DNA of 64,000 bases from Sphaerothrix gracilis (GCF_030405905.1 NZ_JASATW010000005.1:1-64000); one strand, 5' to 3'. Counted from the stretch's first letter, positions 1 through 8,938 are shown. Notes: generated from the sequence alone by a model not told the origin. Program-made: numbers and translations.

Positions 1-396
1 CTGGGTGAGGAAGGTGCGTGTGGTCTCATCGGGCCATTTGTCCGCTAAGGCCTGCAAGGCAGTGCTGCGGGGATATTCGTTTTCATCGTTGAGGGCGCGC
101 TGGGTGAGGAAGGTGCGCATGGTCTCATCGGGCCATTTGTCCGCTAAGGCCTGCAAGGCAGTGCGGCGGGGATATTCGTTTTCATCGTCGGTAGAGCGCT
201 GGATAAGAAAGTCATGGGTGGTCTCGGTTGGCCATGTCTGGACCAACGCCCGTAGAGCAGCGCTGCGAGAAGTCCCATTTTCATCGTCGATAGAGCGCTG
301 GACAAGGAAGTCATGGGTAATTTCGTCTGGCCACTTCATAGCTAGTGCTAGAAATGACGCCTGACGCGCATACCAATTCGCATTTAAGGCAAGACT
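1..396 (-). repeat. 99-bp in-frame tandem repeat array in the NACHT gene
   Basis: Units begin at 1, 100, 199 and 298, an exact 99-bp (33-codon) period, and a weaker unit begins near 406. Units 1 and 2 differ at only about three of the first 88 positions, while units 3 and 4 are clearly more diverged. The array probably continues past the window start. Each unit encodes one HEAT-like helix pair containing the conserved residues WPDET. Confidence 0.92.
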
Positions 397-2790
397 TATT
401 ACACGCTGACGGTCACCAAAGATATTTGCTACAAAATGTGGCCAGCTTCCCGTCGATGATGGAGCACCAGAATCCTCTCCCAAGTGATATAGCCGCTCAA
501 AATGAGTTTCGAATTCGTCCTCCCAGACAGCTCCCGGCCAAGGTCTGCTAAGGCTTCGAGACAATGTCACAATTTCATCAATCATTTCATTGAACATGTT
601 GCGCTGAAATACCCGAACTACGGTGCGAAGCAGAAGATTTCCAACCACTTGCAAATCACTAATGTTTCTTGCTTCCATTAAGCATTCAATGGCGAGAGGT
701 AATTCGTTCGGTGGAGACGAGGAATGGATGAGTGTGTCAATATCCGTTCGATTCGTAAGGTGCTGAAGGATGAGACCCACGAAATATTCGTCTATTTGAC
801 TGCAAACCAGACGTAAAACCTCGCGCCAATCATCATCTCGACAATGCTTTTCAAATAGATTGATTAACGCATCTTCATTGAGTGTTTTGGCAACATTAAA
901 CTGATGAACAATTTCTGCAGCACAGAAATACTCCAAAAACGTGCGATGGACAAAAGCGTAACTATTTGCACCCAGGAAACAAAGGATAAAATTTCGTTCA
1001 CGCAGCTGCTTTACCAATGCCCGCGCTACTGCCCGCGCTTGGTCAAACCGTAATTCTGTGCGGAGATACTCTTCAATCAAGCCAGTCAATGTGTCGCCGT
1101 CAATGTAATTAGCGCGCAATTCGTCCGATACCCGCGTCTGCATAGCGTATGCCACCACCCGCAAGATATCAGTCTTCTCCCGTAGCCCGATCTCTGTACT
1201 CAAGCCGGGAAAATCGACTAATGTACGTTCTACATCCCACTGATGCAGCAGCAACCGCGAGCACTGCTGATACAGGTCAACCCGATCGCGCGGCAGCTCT
1301 TGATGTCGATTCAGCACCGCCATCATCGTCAACAGCAGTGGATTCCCTGCCAACTGCCGAATCGATTTAGAGTTTTGGATTGCCTTCTCCAGCCGCTCTT
1401 GCTTACTCTCAGCGTCCGTTTTCTGCGACTTATCAAACGTCACCTCATGCCACCGATCCAAAAAGGTGCCAATCTGGTCGTCGTCCAGATCTTGCAGCAT
1501 AAAGTGGCGAAACTCGGCGTTGCGCAGCCGATGGGGCTGATAGCCCACCACCCGCGACGTCACCACCAGGCGCACATTCTTGTACTCATTGCTAAAGCGA
1601 TGAATATCGTTGACCACCTGCTCCCGCTCAGCCGGGTCAAACACTTCGTCCAATCCATCCAGCAGCACCACCACCCGGTTCGGTTGCTCCAGCAGGTGCT
1701 TCAAGGTTTGCTGATTCAGCCGATGCCAAGTTGAGGCTTCGTGCAGATACTTTAAAAAGCCTTTGTGGCTGGGGCAGTGCCAGCGGGTATATTCTCGCAG
1801 CTCAATCAGCAGCGGCAGCGGCTGGGTATAGCGCTGGTTGGCGTCATTAATCCGCGCCCACTGCAGCGCCAGATACCGCAACAGCGAAGACTTACCCGAT
1901 CCTGGATCCCCCAAGATGACCAGCCGTTGGATGGCGGCGGCATCAGTGACTGCCAGCACGGGTTTGGGGGGTTGGTTCACATAGGCTCGCCGCCGTTCAT
2001 CGTGTAGCCTTTCCGACTCGGCCAGCTGGGCCGCATCCAGTTCTCCAGCTTCCACCAAGCGCAGCAGCTGATCCTTCGGCACCTCCAGCAGCTGCGGGTC
2101 ATACTCATGGCACTCCCGCACCGACTGCGCCACAAACACGCTCCATAGCCGCACCTCGTAATAGGCTCCTGTCGTGTCAAGGCTGGCCAAATCTACCGTG
2201 CCATAGCGCTCGACTAGCGCTTCGCGATAGGTTTCCAGATTAAACTCTGGAGGCAGTCCCGCCAGTTCTTGCAATGCCTCAGTATTCTGGGCCTGAGCCA
2301 GGGAGGCGAACGTCTCCTGGAGTTCTGTCGAAGATTGGCGGATTGCCACCACTTTGGCCGCAAAGCGCTTCGCCACGTATGGCCAAGAGAACCCCTCTGG
2401 CATGGCGAGGGCACCGTCGAGCTGTTGCCACGCCGTGATAAAGATTTTGGGATCAAGATGGTAGTCAGGCTGCAAAAACAGGGCGGCGATGGCGTCGCGC
2501 ACCGACTCCTGATTCACAAACCGCCGCACATCATAGATCCAGGCCTGTAGCCGCTCTCCCTCAATATCGGCCCGAATCAGTTCGTCTTCAATGAGTTGCA
2601 GCAGTTCTTTAAGCGCCTGTCCAGTGGCCTTAGTGAGCGGTTCCTTGTAAATAACGGAAAAAACGCTCTTAAAGCATTGCCCGACGTAGCTTTTGGCCGC
2701 ATCTTTGGCGACTTCCTTAGCAATGTCTTCCAGAATTGGCCGAAAGACCGACAGTGCTGCAACACCCCAGATGGCTAGCCATTCCACCAT
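1..2790 (-). CDS. NACHT-domain NTPase with C-terminal HEAT-like repeats (NLR/STAND type), C-terminus outside window
   Basis: An open frame of 930 codons runs from ATG at 2790 to the window edge with no stop. A TAA lies two codons upstream of that ATG, so it is the first possible ATG start. Residues 1-280 are helical with no family I can name. A Walker A motif GDPGSGKSS is at 294-302 (Lys300 checked by coordinate) and a Walker B motif VVVLLDGLDEVFDP at about 373-386. The arm LAGNPLLLTMMAVL and the helix FVHRTFLEYFCAAE follow, both typical of NACHT ATPases. The C-terminal part carries 33-residue repeats with the core FLTQRALNDENEYPR. Bacterial NACHT proteins of this layout sense phage or other danger and trigger cell death or arrest; that role is inferred here. 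It stands alone, with no effector gene visible beside it. Confidence 0.9.
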   Translation of the reverse strand, partial: MVEWLAIWGVAALSVFRPILEDIAKEVAKDAAKSYVGQCFKSVFSVIYKEPLTKATGQALKELLQLIEDELIRADIEGERLQAWIYDVRRFVNQESVRDAIAALFLQPDYHLDPKIFITAWQQLDGALAMPEGFSWPYVAKRFAAKVVAIRQSSTELQETFASLAQAQNTEALQELAGLPPEFNLETYREALVERYGTVDLASLDTTGAYYEVRLWSVFVAQSVRECHEYDPQLLEVPKDQLLRLVEAGELDAAQLAESERLHDERRRAYVNQPPKPVLAVTDAAAIQRLVILGDPGSGKSSLLRYLALQWARINDANQRYTQPLPLLIELREYTRWHCPSHKGFLKYLHEASTWHRLNQQTLKHLLEQPNRVVVLLDGLDEVFDPAEREQVVNDIHRFSNEYKNVRLVVTSRVVGYQPHRLRNAEFRHFMLQDLDDDQIGTFLDRWHEVTFDKSQKTDAESKQERLEKAIQNSKSIRQLAGNPLLLTMMAVLNRHQELPRDRVDLYQQCSRLLLHQWDVERTLVDFPGLSTEIGLREKTDILRVVAYAMQTRVSDELRANYIDGDTLTGLIEEYLRTELRFDQARAVARALVKQLRERNFILCFLGANSYAFVHRTFLEYFCAAEIVHQFNVAKTLNEDALINLFEKHCRDDDWREVLRLVCSQIDEYFVGLILQHLTNRTDIDTLIHSSSPPNELPLAIECLMEARNISDLQVVGNLLLRTVVRVFQRNMFNEMIDEIVTLSRSLSRPWPGAVWEDEFETHFERLYHLGEDSGAPSSTGSWPHFVANIFGDRQRVISLALNANWYARQASFLALAMKWPDEITHDFLVQRSIDDENGTSRSAALRALVQTWPTETTHDFLIQRSTDDENEYPRRTALQALADKWPDETMRTFLTQRALNDENEYPRSTALQALADKWPDETTRTFLTQ

Positions 2791-3012
2791 TTTTTATTCA
2801 CAAGAGAGTCTCCCCGATTATAGCCAGACCCGCTCAGCCCAATAGCAACTTTCCGCATATCTTCAGATGTGCCGTTGCCTGCCTGTATAGAATGCAACTG
2901 ACGAGCAATCGTCAATGCCACCGCTTGGGGCGCTACTTTACATAATCTTTGCAGCGAGCTGGCTGATTCTCTTCGATTCTACGTTCCTCATTAATCACTT
3001 TGACCTTTAGAA

Positions 3013-3077
3013 GCGGGCAGTGCCCGCCCTACGTGGTGTGGCGAGGGCTTTATTGAGGCGGGCAGTGCTCGCCCTAC
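3013..3077. repeat. Two copies of a GC-rich palindromic (REP-like) repeat
   Basis: GCGGGCAGTGCCCGCCCTAC at 3013-3032 recurs at 3058-3077 with one mismatch. The core GCGGGCA / TGCCCGC is self-complementary, so each copy can form a small hairpin. Such elements are commonly dispersed between genes in cyanobacteria. The second copy supplies the stop codon of the adjacent CcmM-like remnant. Confidence 0.8.
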
Positions 3078-3300
3078 TCTGGGCGCTGAATGATGGTTTC
3101 TAGGATACGGCGCTTGTTTTGCGGGTCGATGCCGATTAGGCGCACATAGTCGTCAGGGTAACTGGCGAGACATGTGGGAGTAGTTTGAGGTGGAGCTGAA
3201 TGTGGTGGGAGAGGGGAATAACAGCCGGGGGGATTAATAGGAAAGCGTAACGGGTCTTCTCGTGCCTGCCGCGATCGCTGCTATCTGCATGTGATATTTG
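3074..3300 (-). pseudogene. Remnant resembling the RuBisCO-small-subunit-like domain of CcmM
   Basis: Reading the minus strand from 3172 to a stop at 3074-3076 gives 32 residues that include YVRLIGIDPQNKRRILE and IIQRPE. This matches my memory of the C-terminal end of the SSUL repeats of the carboxysome scaffold protein CcmM. Upstream, in another frame near 3291, the residues ISHADS recall the start of the conserved HAD-RRFRT segment of the same domain. The two pieces are out of frame and the middle is unrecognisable, so this is a decayed copy and not a functional gene. A chance match is unlikely for the 32-residue piece, but the upstream piece is weak. Confidence 0.55.
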
Positions 3301-3460
3301 CATAGTGACAGCGGCTTTGAAACATGAGTCAGCAAAGTTTGTGTTGGAATACACCAAGCCATCAGATGGATTTTTGTAGCTTGGCTTAAAAGCAGCGCGC
3401 AGGTCACCAGATTCTCAGTCAGCCGCTGCTAGCCACACCTACTTTCGAGGCGCACAAACC

Positions 3461-4852
3461 GTGTCTACTCAAGTCAGTTCTCCCAACAGCAGTTCTCAAA
3501 GCTTCGCGGACAAAGATTCTCAGAAACGTCAGCTCACTTATTTACAGTTAGTGCTTTGCTCAGCAGCGATTGGTTTAGTGGGGGGCATAGTAGCTACCTG
3601 CTACTACTTCGTTTTAGAAACCATGATGCATGGGGTTTGGCATACGCTGCCGAACTTAGCCATCCCTTATTTTCCTGACTGGCTGCCAGCTAATAACTAT
3701 GTATGGATCGCCACCACAACAGGCGGCTTTTGTGTGGGACTAATTCTTTACTTTATGGGTCTACCTGGCGAAATGGCCCAAGTCGTTGATAAGATTCACA
3801 GCCCAGGGCGAATTGACATTCGTAAAACCCCCGCTATGGTAATTGCTTCGCTAGTGGCAATTACCTCAGGCGGCAGTGCTGGGCCAGAAGCGCCTTTAGT
3901 TCAGGTCAACGGCAGCTTTGGTAGCTGGCTAGGCGATTCCTTGAAGTTAGAAACCGCTTCAGTGCGCGTCCTCACATTTTGCGGCATGAGCGCGGCGCTA
4001 GGCGCTTTTTTCGGTGCTCCGATTGGCGCGGCGATCTTTGCGTTGGAAATTCCCCACCGTCGAGGGTTGGAGTATTACGAAGCCGTTGCGCCTGCCGTGA
4101 TTTCAGCAATTTTATCTTTTGCCGTATTTCGCATCAGTACGGGCATCACCATTGGTGGCTTTTATCATTTTGAATCGGTACCGCCGCTGACGCCGATCAA
4201 TCTTTTGGAAGGGTTAGCGCTGGGTGTTGTCGGGGCAGGCGTGGCGGTTATGTTTATCTACGTCTTTCGGCTAGTAGGCCGGATTCTAGAGCCGCTAGAA
4301 CATTTCCGCATTTTGCTAGCAACTCTGGGCGGTCTATCTATTGGCCTGATTGCCTTTGCCTATCCGCAGACGCTCTTTTTCAGCGAGGAGCAGATTCATA
4401 CGGTGATTGAGACGGGAGCGCTGTTAGGAGTATCGGCGCTGCTGCTGATTGCAGTCGCTAAGATGTTCGCCATCAGCTTTACGCTACATTCTGGCTTTTT
4501 AGGCGGCTTTATCTTTCCGCTGTTCTTTATTGGGGCCAATGTGGGATTAGCGATCGCCCTGGCAGTGCCTCAAATCCATCCGACGCTGGGCATGGTCTGT
4601 CTGATGGCAGCAGTCAATGTCGCGGTGACTAAAACTCCCATCAGCACAAGCATCATCCTCAGCGTTTTGTCGGGAACCGCCATGCTGCCGGTAATCGTCA
4701 TCGCCAGCTTTACGAGCTTCCTGTTGACCAGCCAAATTGCCATGATCGGCACTCAGCGATCGCGCACCCTAGAGAATATGGCTGCTCCTGCACTACCTCA
4801 AAATCAACTGGTAATGGGTCTGCAGAATATCGCCAACGCGCCCTCTACCTGA
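3461..4852 (+). CDS. CLC-family chloride channel/antiporter
   Basis: The 463-residue protein starts at GTG 3461. It is rich in membrane segments and has the CLC-type motif GSAGPEAPLVQ at about 138-148, followed by FALEIPHRRGLEYYE. CLC proteins move chloride, alone or in exchange for protons, across the membrane. In the E. coli exchanger the equivalent stretch reads GREGP and its glutamate is the gate. Here alanine takes that place and a glutamate follows the proline instead, so transport mode cannot be assumed. No regulatory CBS domain follows the membrane part. It stands alone, with a foldback element downstream. Confidence 0.88.
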   Translation: MSTQVSSPNSSSQSFADKDSQKRQLTYLQLVLCSAAIGLVGGIVATCYYFVLETMMHGVWHTLPNLAIPYFPDWLPANNYVWIATTTGGFCVGLILYFMGLPGEMAQVVDKIHSPGRIDIRKTPAMVIASLVAITSGGSAGPEAPLVQVNGSFGSWLGDSLKLETASVRVLTFCGMSAALGAFFGAPIGAAIFALEIPHRRGLEYYEAVAPAVISAILSFAVFRISTGITIGGFYHFESVPPLTPINLLEGLALGVVGAGVAVMFIYVFRLVGRILEPLEHFRILLATLGGLSIGLIAFAYPQTLFFSEEQIHTVIETGALLGVSALLLIAVAKMFAISFTLHSGFLGGFIFPLFFIGANVGLAIALAVPQIHPTLGMVCLMAAVNVAVTKTPISTSIILSVLSGTAMLPVIVIASFTSFLLTSQIAMIGTQRSRTLENMAAPALPQNQLVMGLQNIANAPST

Positions 4853-4905
4853 AACGAGCGGCTTGAACGGGAATGCCTGCTATTGACTTAGCCCAAATAA
4901 AAAAA

Positions 4906-4967
4906 CCGGAGAACCTTCAAACTCGCTCGACAAGCTAAAAAGGTTGTCTACTTGAAGATTCTCCCGG
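4906..4967. repeat. Long imperfect inverted repeat (foldback element)
   Basis: The arms 4906-4920 (CCGGAGAACCTTCAA) and 4952-4967 pair with one bulge and one mismatch. An inner stem CGACAA/TTGTCT lies at 4928-4933 and 4944-4949. An A-rich run at 4897-4905 would read as a T-run on the minus strand, so the element looks like a terminator facing left. No minus-strand gene lies to its right. It may instead be a small MITE-like element or part of a short RNA. Confidence 0.6.
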
Positions 4968-5136
4968 CATGACCTTAGGTACTTCGGATAAGAACAGTCT
5001 CTCTGGTTTGTATCAGATCGTCGATGGAGAAAATTCAGTAAAAAGTTCAGGAAAGTTCAGGTGCACTGTCGGGTATGTCCGCGACAAGCCTAACTTGCGG
5101 CAGTTCAGCGGAGATAAGGCTACTTTATAAGCAGGC

Positions 5137-6729
5137 GTGCTGATCTCCCTCTTCTCTATGCTGCGGCTTCTAGAACCGACGATTGCCACCAAAATTCAAA
5201 AGATGAAAGAGCGGGTGCAGTGGCAGCATCCGCTCATGGTGACAAGCGGCATTGATCAAACCCGCTTTGTCCTAGAGGACGGTCACGACCAGGAGAGCTT
5301 TTCCTTTTTAGTAATTGGCGATAGTGGCTCTGGCAGTCATGGCCATCACGATCCGCAGCGGCGGATTGCGGCACAAATGCTCCCTCATCACGCTGACTGC
5401 CAATTTTTACTCCACACGGGTGACGTGGTCTATCAGTGTGGTTCCCACGAGCAGTATCCTGCTAACTTCATTCAGCCCTACCGGGAGTTTTTAGTGGGCG
5501 GCGATCGCCCGGATCAGATTGCTTACGACCAGATGGTCTTTGCCCTGCCCTTCTTGCCTGTTCTGGGCAATCACGACTACTACGACTTACCCCGTTTGCA
5601 CAGCCTGCTCGCGCCGCTGACTCAGCCCCTGCAGCGTTTGCTGCGGCAGCCCCTACGGCGTAACATTGGCCGCTACGGATCGGGGCAGGGAGATGCCTTT
5701 GCCCGCGCCTTTTTAGATTATTCTCAAGATTTGACTTTAGATGAGCTAGCCTGCCACCTCAATCGCCACTATGATGCTCAAACCGAAAGGGGGCGCTGCC
5801 TGCGCTATCAACCAGGTCAGTTCACCCGCCTGCCCAACCGCTATTACAGCTTTCGCTATGGCGGCATTGACTTCTTCGCCCTAGATTCCAACACCCTCAA
5901 TGCTCCTTCCCCCTTACCCAGTGATCAGTATGGGGAAAGCTATCGGCAGATGCTTCAGGCCCACCGCCGTGCCATCGCCGCCGCAGAAGCGGAAGTGTTT
6001 GACGAGGCGGCACGGCTACAGGCCACTCTTCCAGAAGCCGCCGAACAGCTCGACGCTCTTAGAGGCAAGCTGGAGCAACTGGTGGAGGTGCAGCGAGATA
6101 TTGACAAGCAACTGGCGGCTCAGGGCGCGGAAACTGTAGATATGGATCAGCTCATCTGGCTGCAAGAGCGCCTAATTGCCTCATGGCAAAATCCGCAGGT
6201 GCGGGGTCGCATTCTGTTTTTTCATCATCCGCCCTATGTCAGCGAGGCAACGAAGTGGTGGCAAGGACAAACGCTGGCTGTACGACAGCACCTGCGCTGG
6301 GCCTTAAATGGTGCAGCTACAGCAGTGGGTCAAAATCGCGGCGATCGCCCCCTAGTGGATTTAGTGCTGAGCGGTCATGCCCACTGCTTTGAATATTTGC
6401 GTACCCTGGATACGGGCCATGCTGACTCCAATCTGAGCTGGGTTGTCTGCGGCGGAAGCGGTCTGAGCCTGAGACGACAGCGGCCCGCTGGGGCTGAGCT
6501 AGATGAAGTTTTTCCTAAAAAAGCTTACCCCTATCGAGAAAAGCGTTTGGTTGCCAAATCGCAGCTATTTGTGGGTCTTAGCGGCCAGCAGCAGCAGCGA
6601 CGACCTTACTCTTTCTTACGGATTGATGTTCAGACTGGCGCTAAGCCTCAGTTTGTGCTGCGTCCCTATGTTTCAGAGCGACATCATCAGACTTGGCGAG
6701 ACTATAGCCTTGATGCTATTGTCCTTTAG
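5137..6729 (+). CDS. Calcineurin-like metallophosphoesterase
   Basis: The 530-residue protein has the full metallophosphatase motif set: GDSGSG at 61-66, GDVVY at 95-99, GNHDYYD at 144-150, HHPPY from His363, and GHAH with His414 and His416. These residues bind a two-metal centre that hydrolyses phosphate esters; the natural substrate is not known. Between the third and fourth motifs, about residues 265-345, lies an Ala/Glu/Gln-rich helical insert that looks like a coiled coil. No signal peptide is evident. The start is GTG 5137, with ATG 5158 as an alternative. Its stop overlaps the stop of the convergent small gene by four bases. Confidence 0.85.
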   Translation: MLISLFSMLRLLEPTIATKIQKMKERVQWQHPLMVTSGIDQTRFVLEDGHDQESFSFLVIGDSGSGSHGHHDPQRRIAAQMLPHHADCQFLLHTGDVVYQCGSHEQYPANFIQPYREFLVGGDRPDQIAYDQMVFALPFLPVLGNHDYYDLPRLHSLLAPLTQPLQRLLRQPLRRNIGRYGSGQGDAFARAFLDYSQDLTLDELACHLNRHYDAQTERGRCLRYQPGQFTRLPNRYYSFRYGGIDFFALDSNTLNAPSPLPSDQYGESYRQMLQAHRRAIAAAEAEVFDEAARLQATLPEAAEQLDALRGKLEQLVEVQRDIDKQLAAQGAETVDMDQLIWLQERLIASWQNPQVRGRILFFHHPPYVSEATKWWQGQTLAVRQHLRWALNGAATAVGQNRGDRPLVDLVLSGHAHCFEYLRTLDTGHADSNLSWVVCGGSGLSLRRQRPAGAELDEVFPKKAYPYREKRLVAKSQLFVGLSGQQQQRRPYSFLRIDVQTGAKPQFVLRPYVSERHHQTWRDYSLDAIVL

Positions 6730-6941
6730 CTAGCGCGGGCATAGGCCAAATCGCGAATTAAAACGCTGCGGGTACTAATATAGGAGCCAACAGCGTTGCA
6801 CTCTTCAGGACTGAGGCAAACGTCATCTTTGATTTGTCCCAGTAAATACTGCGTCAAGCTGTCACCCCCTAGTCGAGTTAGGACATCGGCGGGCGTTTTT
6901 TCAATTCGAGACCAGAGCAAACGCAAGAGGGAAGCATTCAT
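6726..6941 (-). CDS. Conserved small cyanobacterial protein of unknown function
   Basis: This 71-residue protein has the pattern LLRLLWSRIEKTP at its start and YISTRSVLIRDLAYAR near its end. The pattern matches a short protein family that I recall being widespread in cyanobacteria and without assigned function. It has no membrane segment or signal. It is convergent with the metallophosphatase gene, sharing the TTAG stop overlap, and no ribosome-binding site is obvious. Confidence 0.7.
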   Translation of the reverse strand: MNASLLRLLWSRIEKTPADVLTRLGGDSLTQYLLGQIKDDVCLSPEECNAVGSYISTRSVLIRDLAYARAS

Positions 6942-7171
6942 GTTTGTCGGTTTCGGTATAGGAACACTGGAATATAAGCGACTTGATCTACTTATTTATA
7001 TTTTCTTTAGATTCATAGCTTTACCCTAACGCTCCTCCAAAAAAGCTACAAGGGGGCTGCGGTAAAAGTTATCGCAATCGTCAAACTTATAACGTTTGGC
7101 AATCAGACTATGTACTTGCATTAAGAATTACAAAAACAAATATCTTTCTCGGTCAAAATAACGTGTTGTTC

Positions 7172-8938
7172 CTACGGTTCAGGGCTTTCTAGTAACGATC
7201 GCTCGGTGGCCTTCAGCGACTGTACCAGGCTGAGGGGCAGGGGCGACTGGCTGATCTCGCTAGCATAGGCCGCACTGAGAAAAGGCCGATAGCGCTGATC
7301 TTGGCGTAGGTAAGTCTGGAAAAAAATTGTACTCATGGCCTCTAAGTAATTCTGTGCAATATCAGGACGGGGCCCCAGAATGCTGACCGGAATGGGTAAA
7401 ACTTCGCTGTCGTTTTCCGAGCGGGCAACGGTAGAAAAGTGAGTACCGTTTTGCAGCAGCAGCAGGTGGCGCTCTGCAGAGGTCAGCCAGGTAAAAGGGA
7501 TAATCTGCTCAGCTAGAGCCGGCGCTACGGTGTCCGAGCTGCCCGCAACCAGCAGAGTAGGCACCTCAACTTGGCTCAGCCCCGCTGGCCCGAAAATGAT
7601 GCTGCCGATGGGATTGACGGCGATCGCCGCTTTGATACGCGGATCGCTAAATGTGGCAACCGTTTCTGGCAGCCGAGCTGAGGCTGTGTCCCCAGCGGCG
7701 ATCGCCGGTTGAAACAGTGCTAAAGCCTGACACTGCAGTAAGAGCGAAACATTAAAGCTGCTGAGCTGAGGCGGACAGTTTTCTACTAGTGAAGCCTGAT
7801 TAAAAGTCGCTCCGGCCAGCGCTAGGGCCGTAAAGCCGCCAAAAGACTGGCCGATGATACCGACTTGATCTAGATTGATGCGGCGTTGCAGATAAGAATC
7901 AGCCCTAGCGAAGCGGGTAAGCGCATCTAGAGCCAGGCTGACTTCCTGAGGCCGATTGATGAACTCATCATCCGGGACTACCTGGGTCGTACGCCCCTCG
8001 GCTAAGGCCAAAAGTTGCTCAGCGCTGCTGCCACCATGCTCAACTGCCAGCACCACAAACCCGTAAGAGCTAAGATAGCGAGCCAGGTAAGCAAACGTGG
8101 TGCGATCGCTGCCGAGTCCGTGAGAGATCACCACGACGGGAAATCGTCCCGGAAATTCCCGCGAAGCAATCTCGCTAACAACTGGGATATAGAGATCAGC
8201 CGGTGGATTGAACCGGCGTACAGTCAGCGAAACTCGGCGCAGGGCAAATGGCCCCCGCCGCTGAATTTCTCTGGGCAGAGAAGCTATGTCAGGGAGGGTC
8301 TGCTGCTGGGCAGCCTGCAGCGCCGTACTCTGTATCGTTGCGATCGCCTGGTTGGCCTCATTCACGGCGCGATCGATGCCCTCCGCCACCGCTAAGCCGC
8401 GCAGCAGGTCAATGCGCACGCCCTGGGTCGGAAAGTAGCGCAGCACGTTGAGCAGCGTCAGCCCTTCTTCTGAATCAGCCGCCGCCAGCACCAGTGCCGC
8501 CCGCAGCGGCAGGAAGCCGGAGAGACGCGCCGGCGTATTGATGACCTCGCCAAGCTGCTGCAGCAAAAACGTGCCTTGGGGCGTATGCAGAAATTGGGAA
8601 ACCGTGATGACGTTGATATCAACTGGCTCAGTCAATACCGTGCGCAACTGCGCCAGCTGTTCTGGGGTTAAAAACCGAGCGTAATACTCTAGATCACTGG
8701 GCAGTTCTCCCTCATTGGCTAAAGTCTCCAAATCTTCTATCTCAATTGCTCGCTCAAAGAGGCCGAAGGTGAGATAAATTCGCTCAGCCGAGACAGCCGG
8801 AGTTGCGATCGCTAAGCTTTGGAGAATACCAGCGCCCAATCCCCAAAAGCTCGGTGCTAGCCAGCGTTTGATCCCCCCAAAATAGTGGCCCCTAGAATGC
8901 TCGGCGCTGGCAAATTCCCGGTCAATACCCACATTCAT
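7172..8938 (-). CDS. Secreted alpha/beta hydrolase with DUF1400 domain
   Basis: This 588-residue protein has an N-terminal hydrophobic segment ending near AVSA (about residues 30-50), which suggests export. The N-terminal half (IYLTFGLFERAIEIEDLE onward) is the cyanobacterial DUF1400 domain. The C-terminal half is an alpha/beta hydrolase with an oxyanion region ISHGLGSDR, nucleophile elbow GQSFGG, acid in VAGSSDT and histidine in NGTHFS. Family members resemble PAF-acetylhydrolase or dienelactone hydrolase; the substrate is unknown. A paralogue lies at 22829-24685. It stands alone between a small gene and ligA. Confidence 0.88.
   Translation of the reverse strand: MNVGIDREFASAEHSRGHYFGGIKRWLAPSFWGLGAGILQSLAIATPAVSAERIYLTFGLFERAIEIEDLETLANEGELPSDLEYYARFLTPEQLAQLRTVLTEPVDINVITVSQFLHTPQGTFLLQQLGEVINTPARLSGFLPLRAALVLAAADSEEGLTLLNVLRYFPTQGVRIDLLRGLAVAEGIDRAVNEANQAIATIQSTALQAAQQQTLPDIASLPREIQRRGPFALRRVSLTVRRFNPPADLYIPVVSEIASREFPGRFPVVVISHGLGSDRTTFAYLARYLSSYGFVVLAVEHGGSSAEQLLALAEGRTTQVVPDDEFINRPQEVSLALDALTRFARADSYLQRRINLDQVGIIGQSFGGFTALALAGATFNQASLVENCPPQLSSFNVSLLLQCQALALFQPAIAAGDTASARLPETVATFSDPRIKAAIAVNPIGSIIFGPAGLSQVEVPTLLVAGSSDTVAPALAEQIIPFTWLTSAERHLLLLQNGTHFSTVARSENDSEVLPIPVSILGPRPDIAQNYLEAMSTIFFQTYLRQDQRYRPFLSAAYASEISQSPLPLSLVQSLKATERSLLESPEP

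Larger units (their letters stand above)
2791..3460. other. Intergenic region with repeats and a gene remnant
   Basis: This 670-bp stretch separates the NACHT gene (minus) from the CLC gene (plus). It holds two copies of a 20-bp palindromic repeat and a decayed minus-strand fragment, both listed separately. The promoters for the two divergent genes must lie here, but I see no convincing -35/-10 pair. Confidence 0.6.

Noticed and set aside
1..396. A CRISPR array at the window start
   Set aside because: The 99-bp units are contiguous and in frame with a protein and have no unique spacers.
1149..1734. Overlapping plus-strand open frames within the first 2.8 kb
   Set aside because: They lie antisense to the NACHT gene, which has all its motifs in one unbroken minus-strand frame; their compositions (Gln/His/Pro-rich) are those of shadow frames.
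3136..3357. A 73-codon minus-strand frame near the CcmM remnant
   Set aside because: It includes the ISHADS piece but reads out of frame with the conserved end and has no other family feature, so it was treated as part of the pseudogene and not as a gene.
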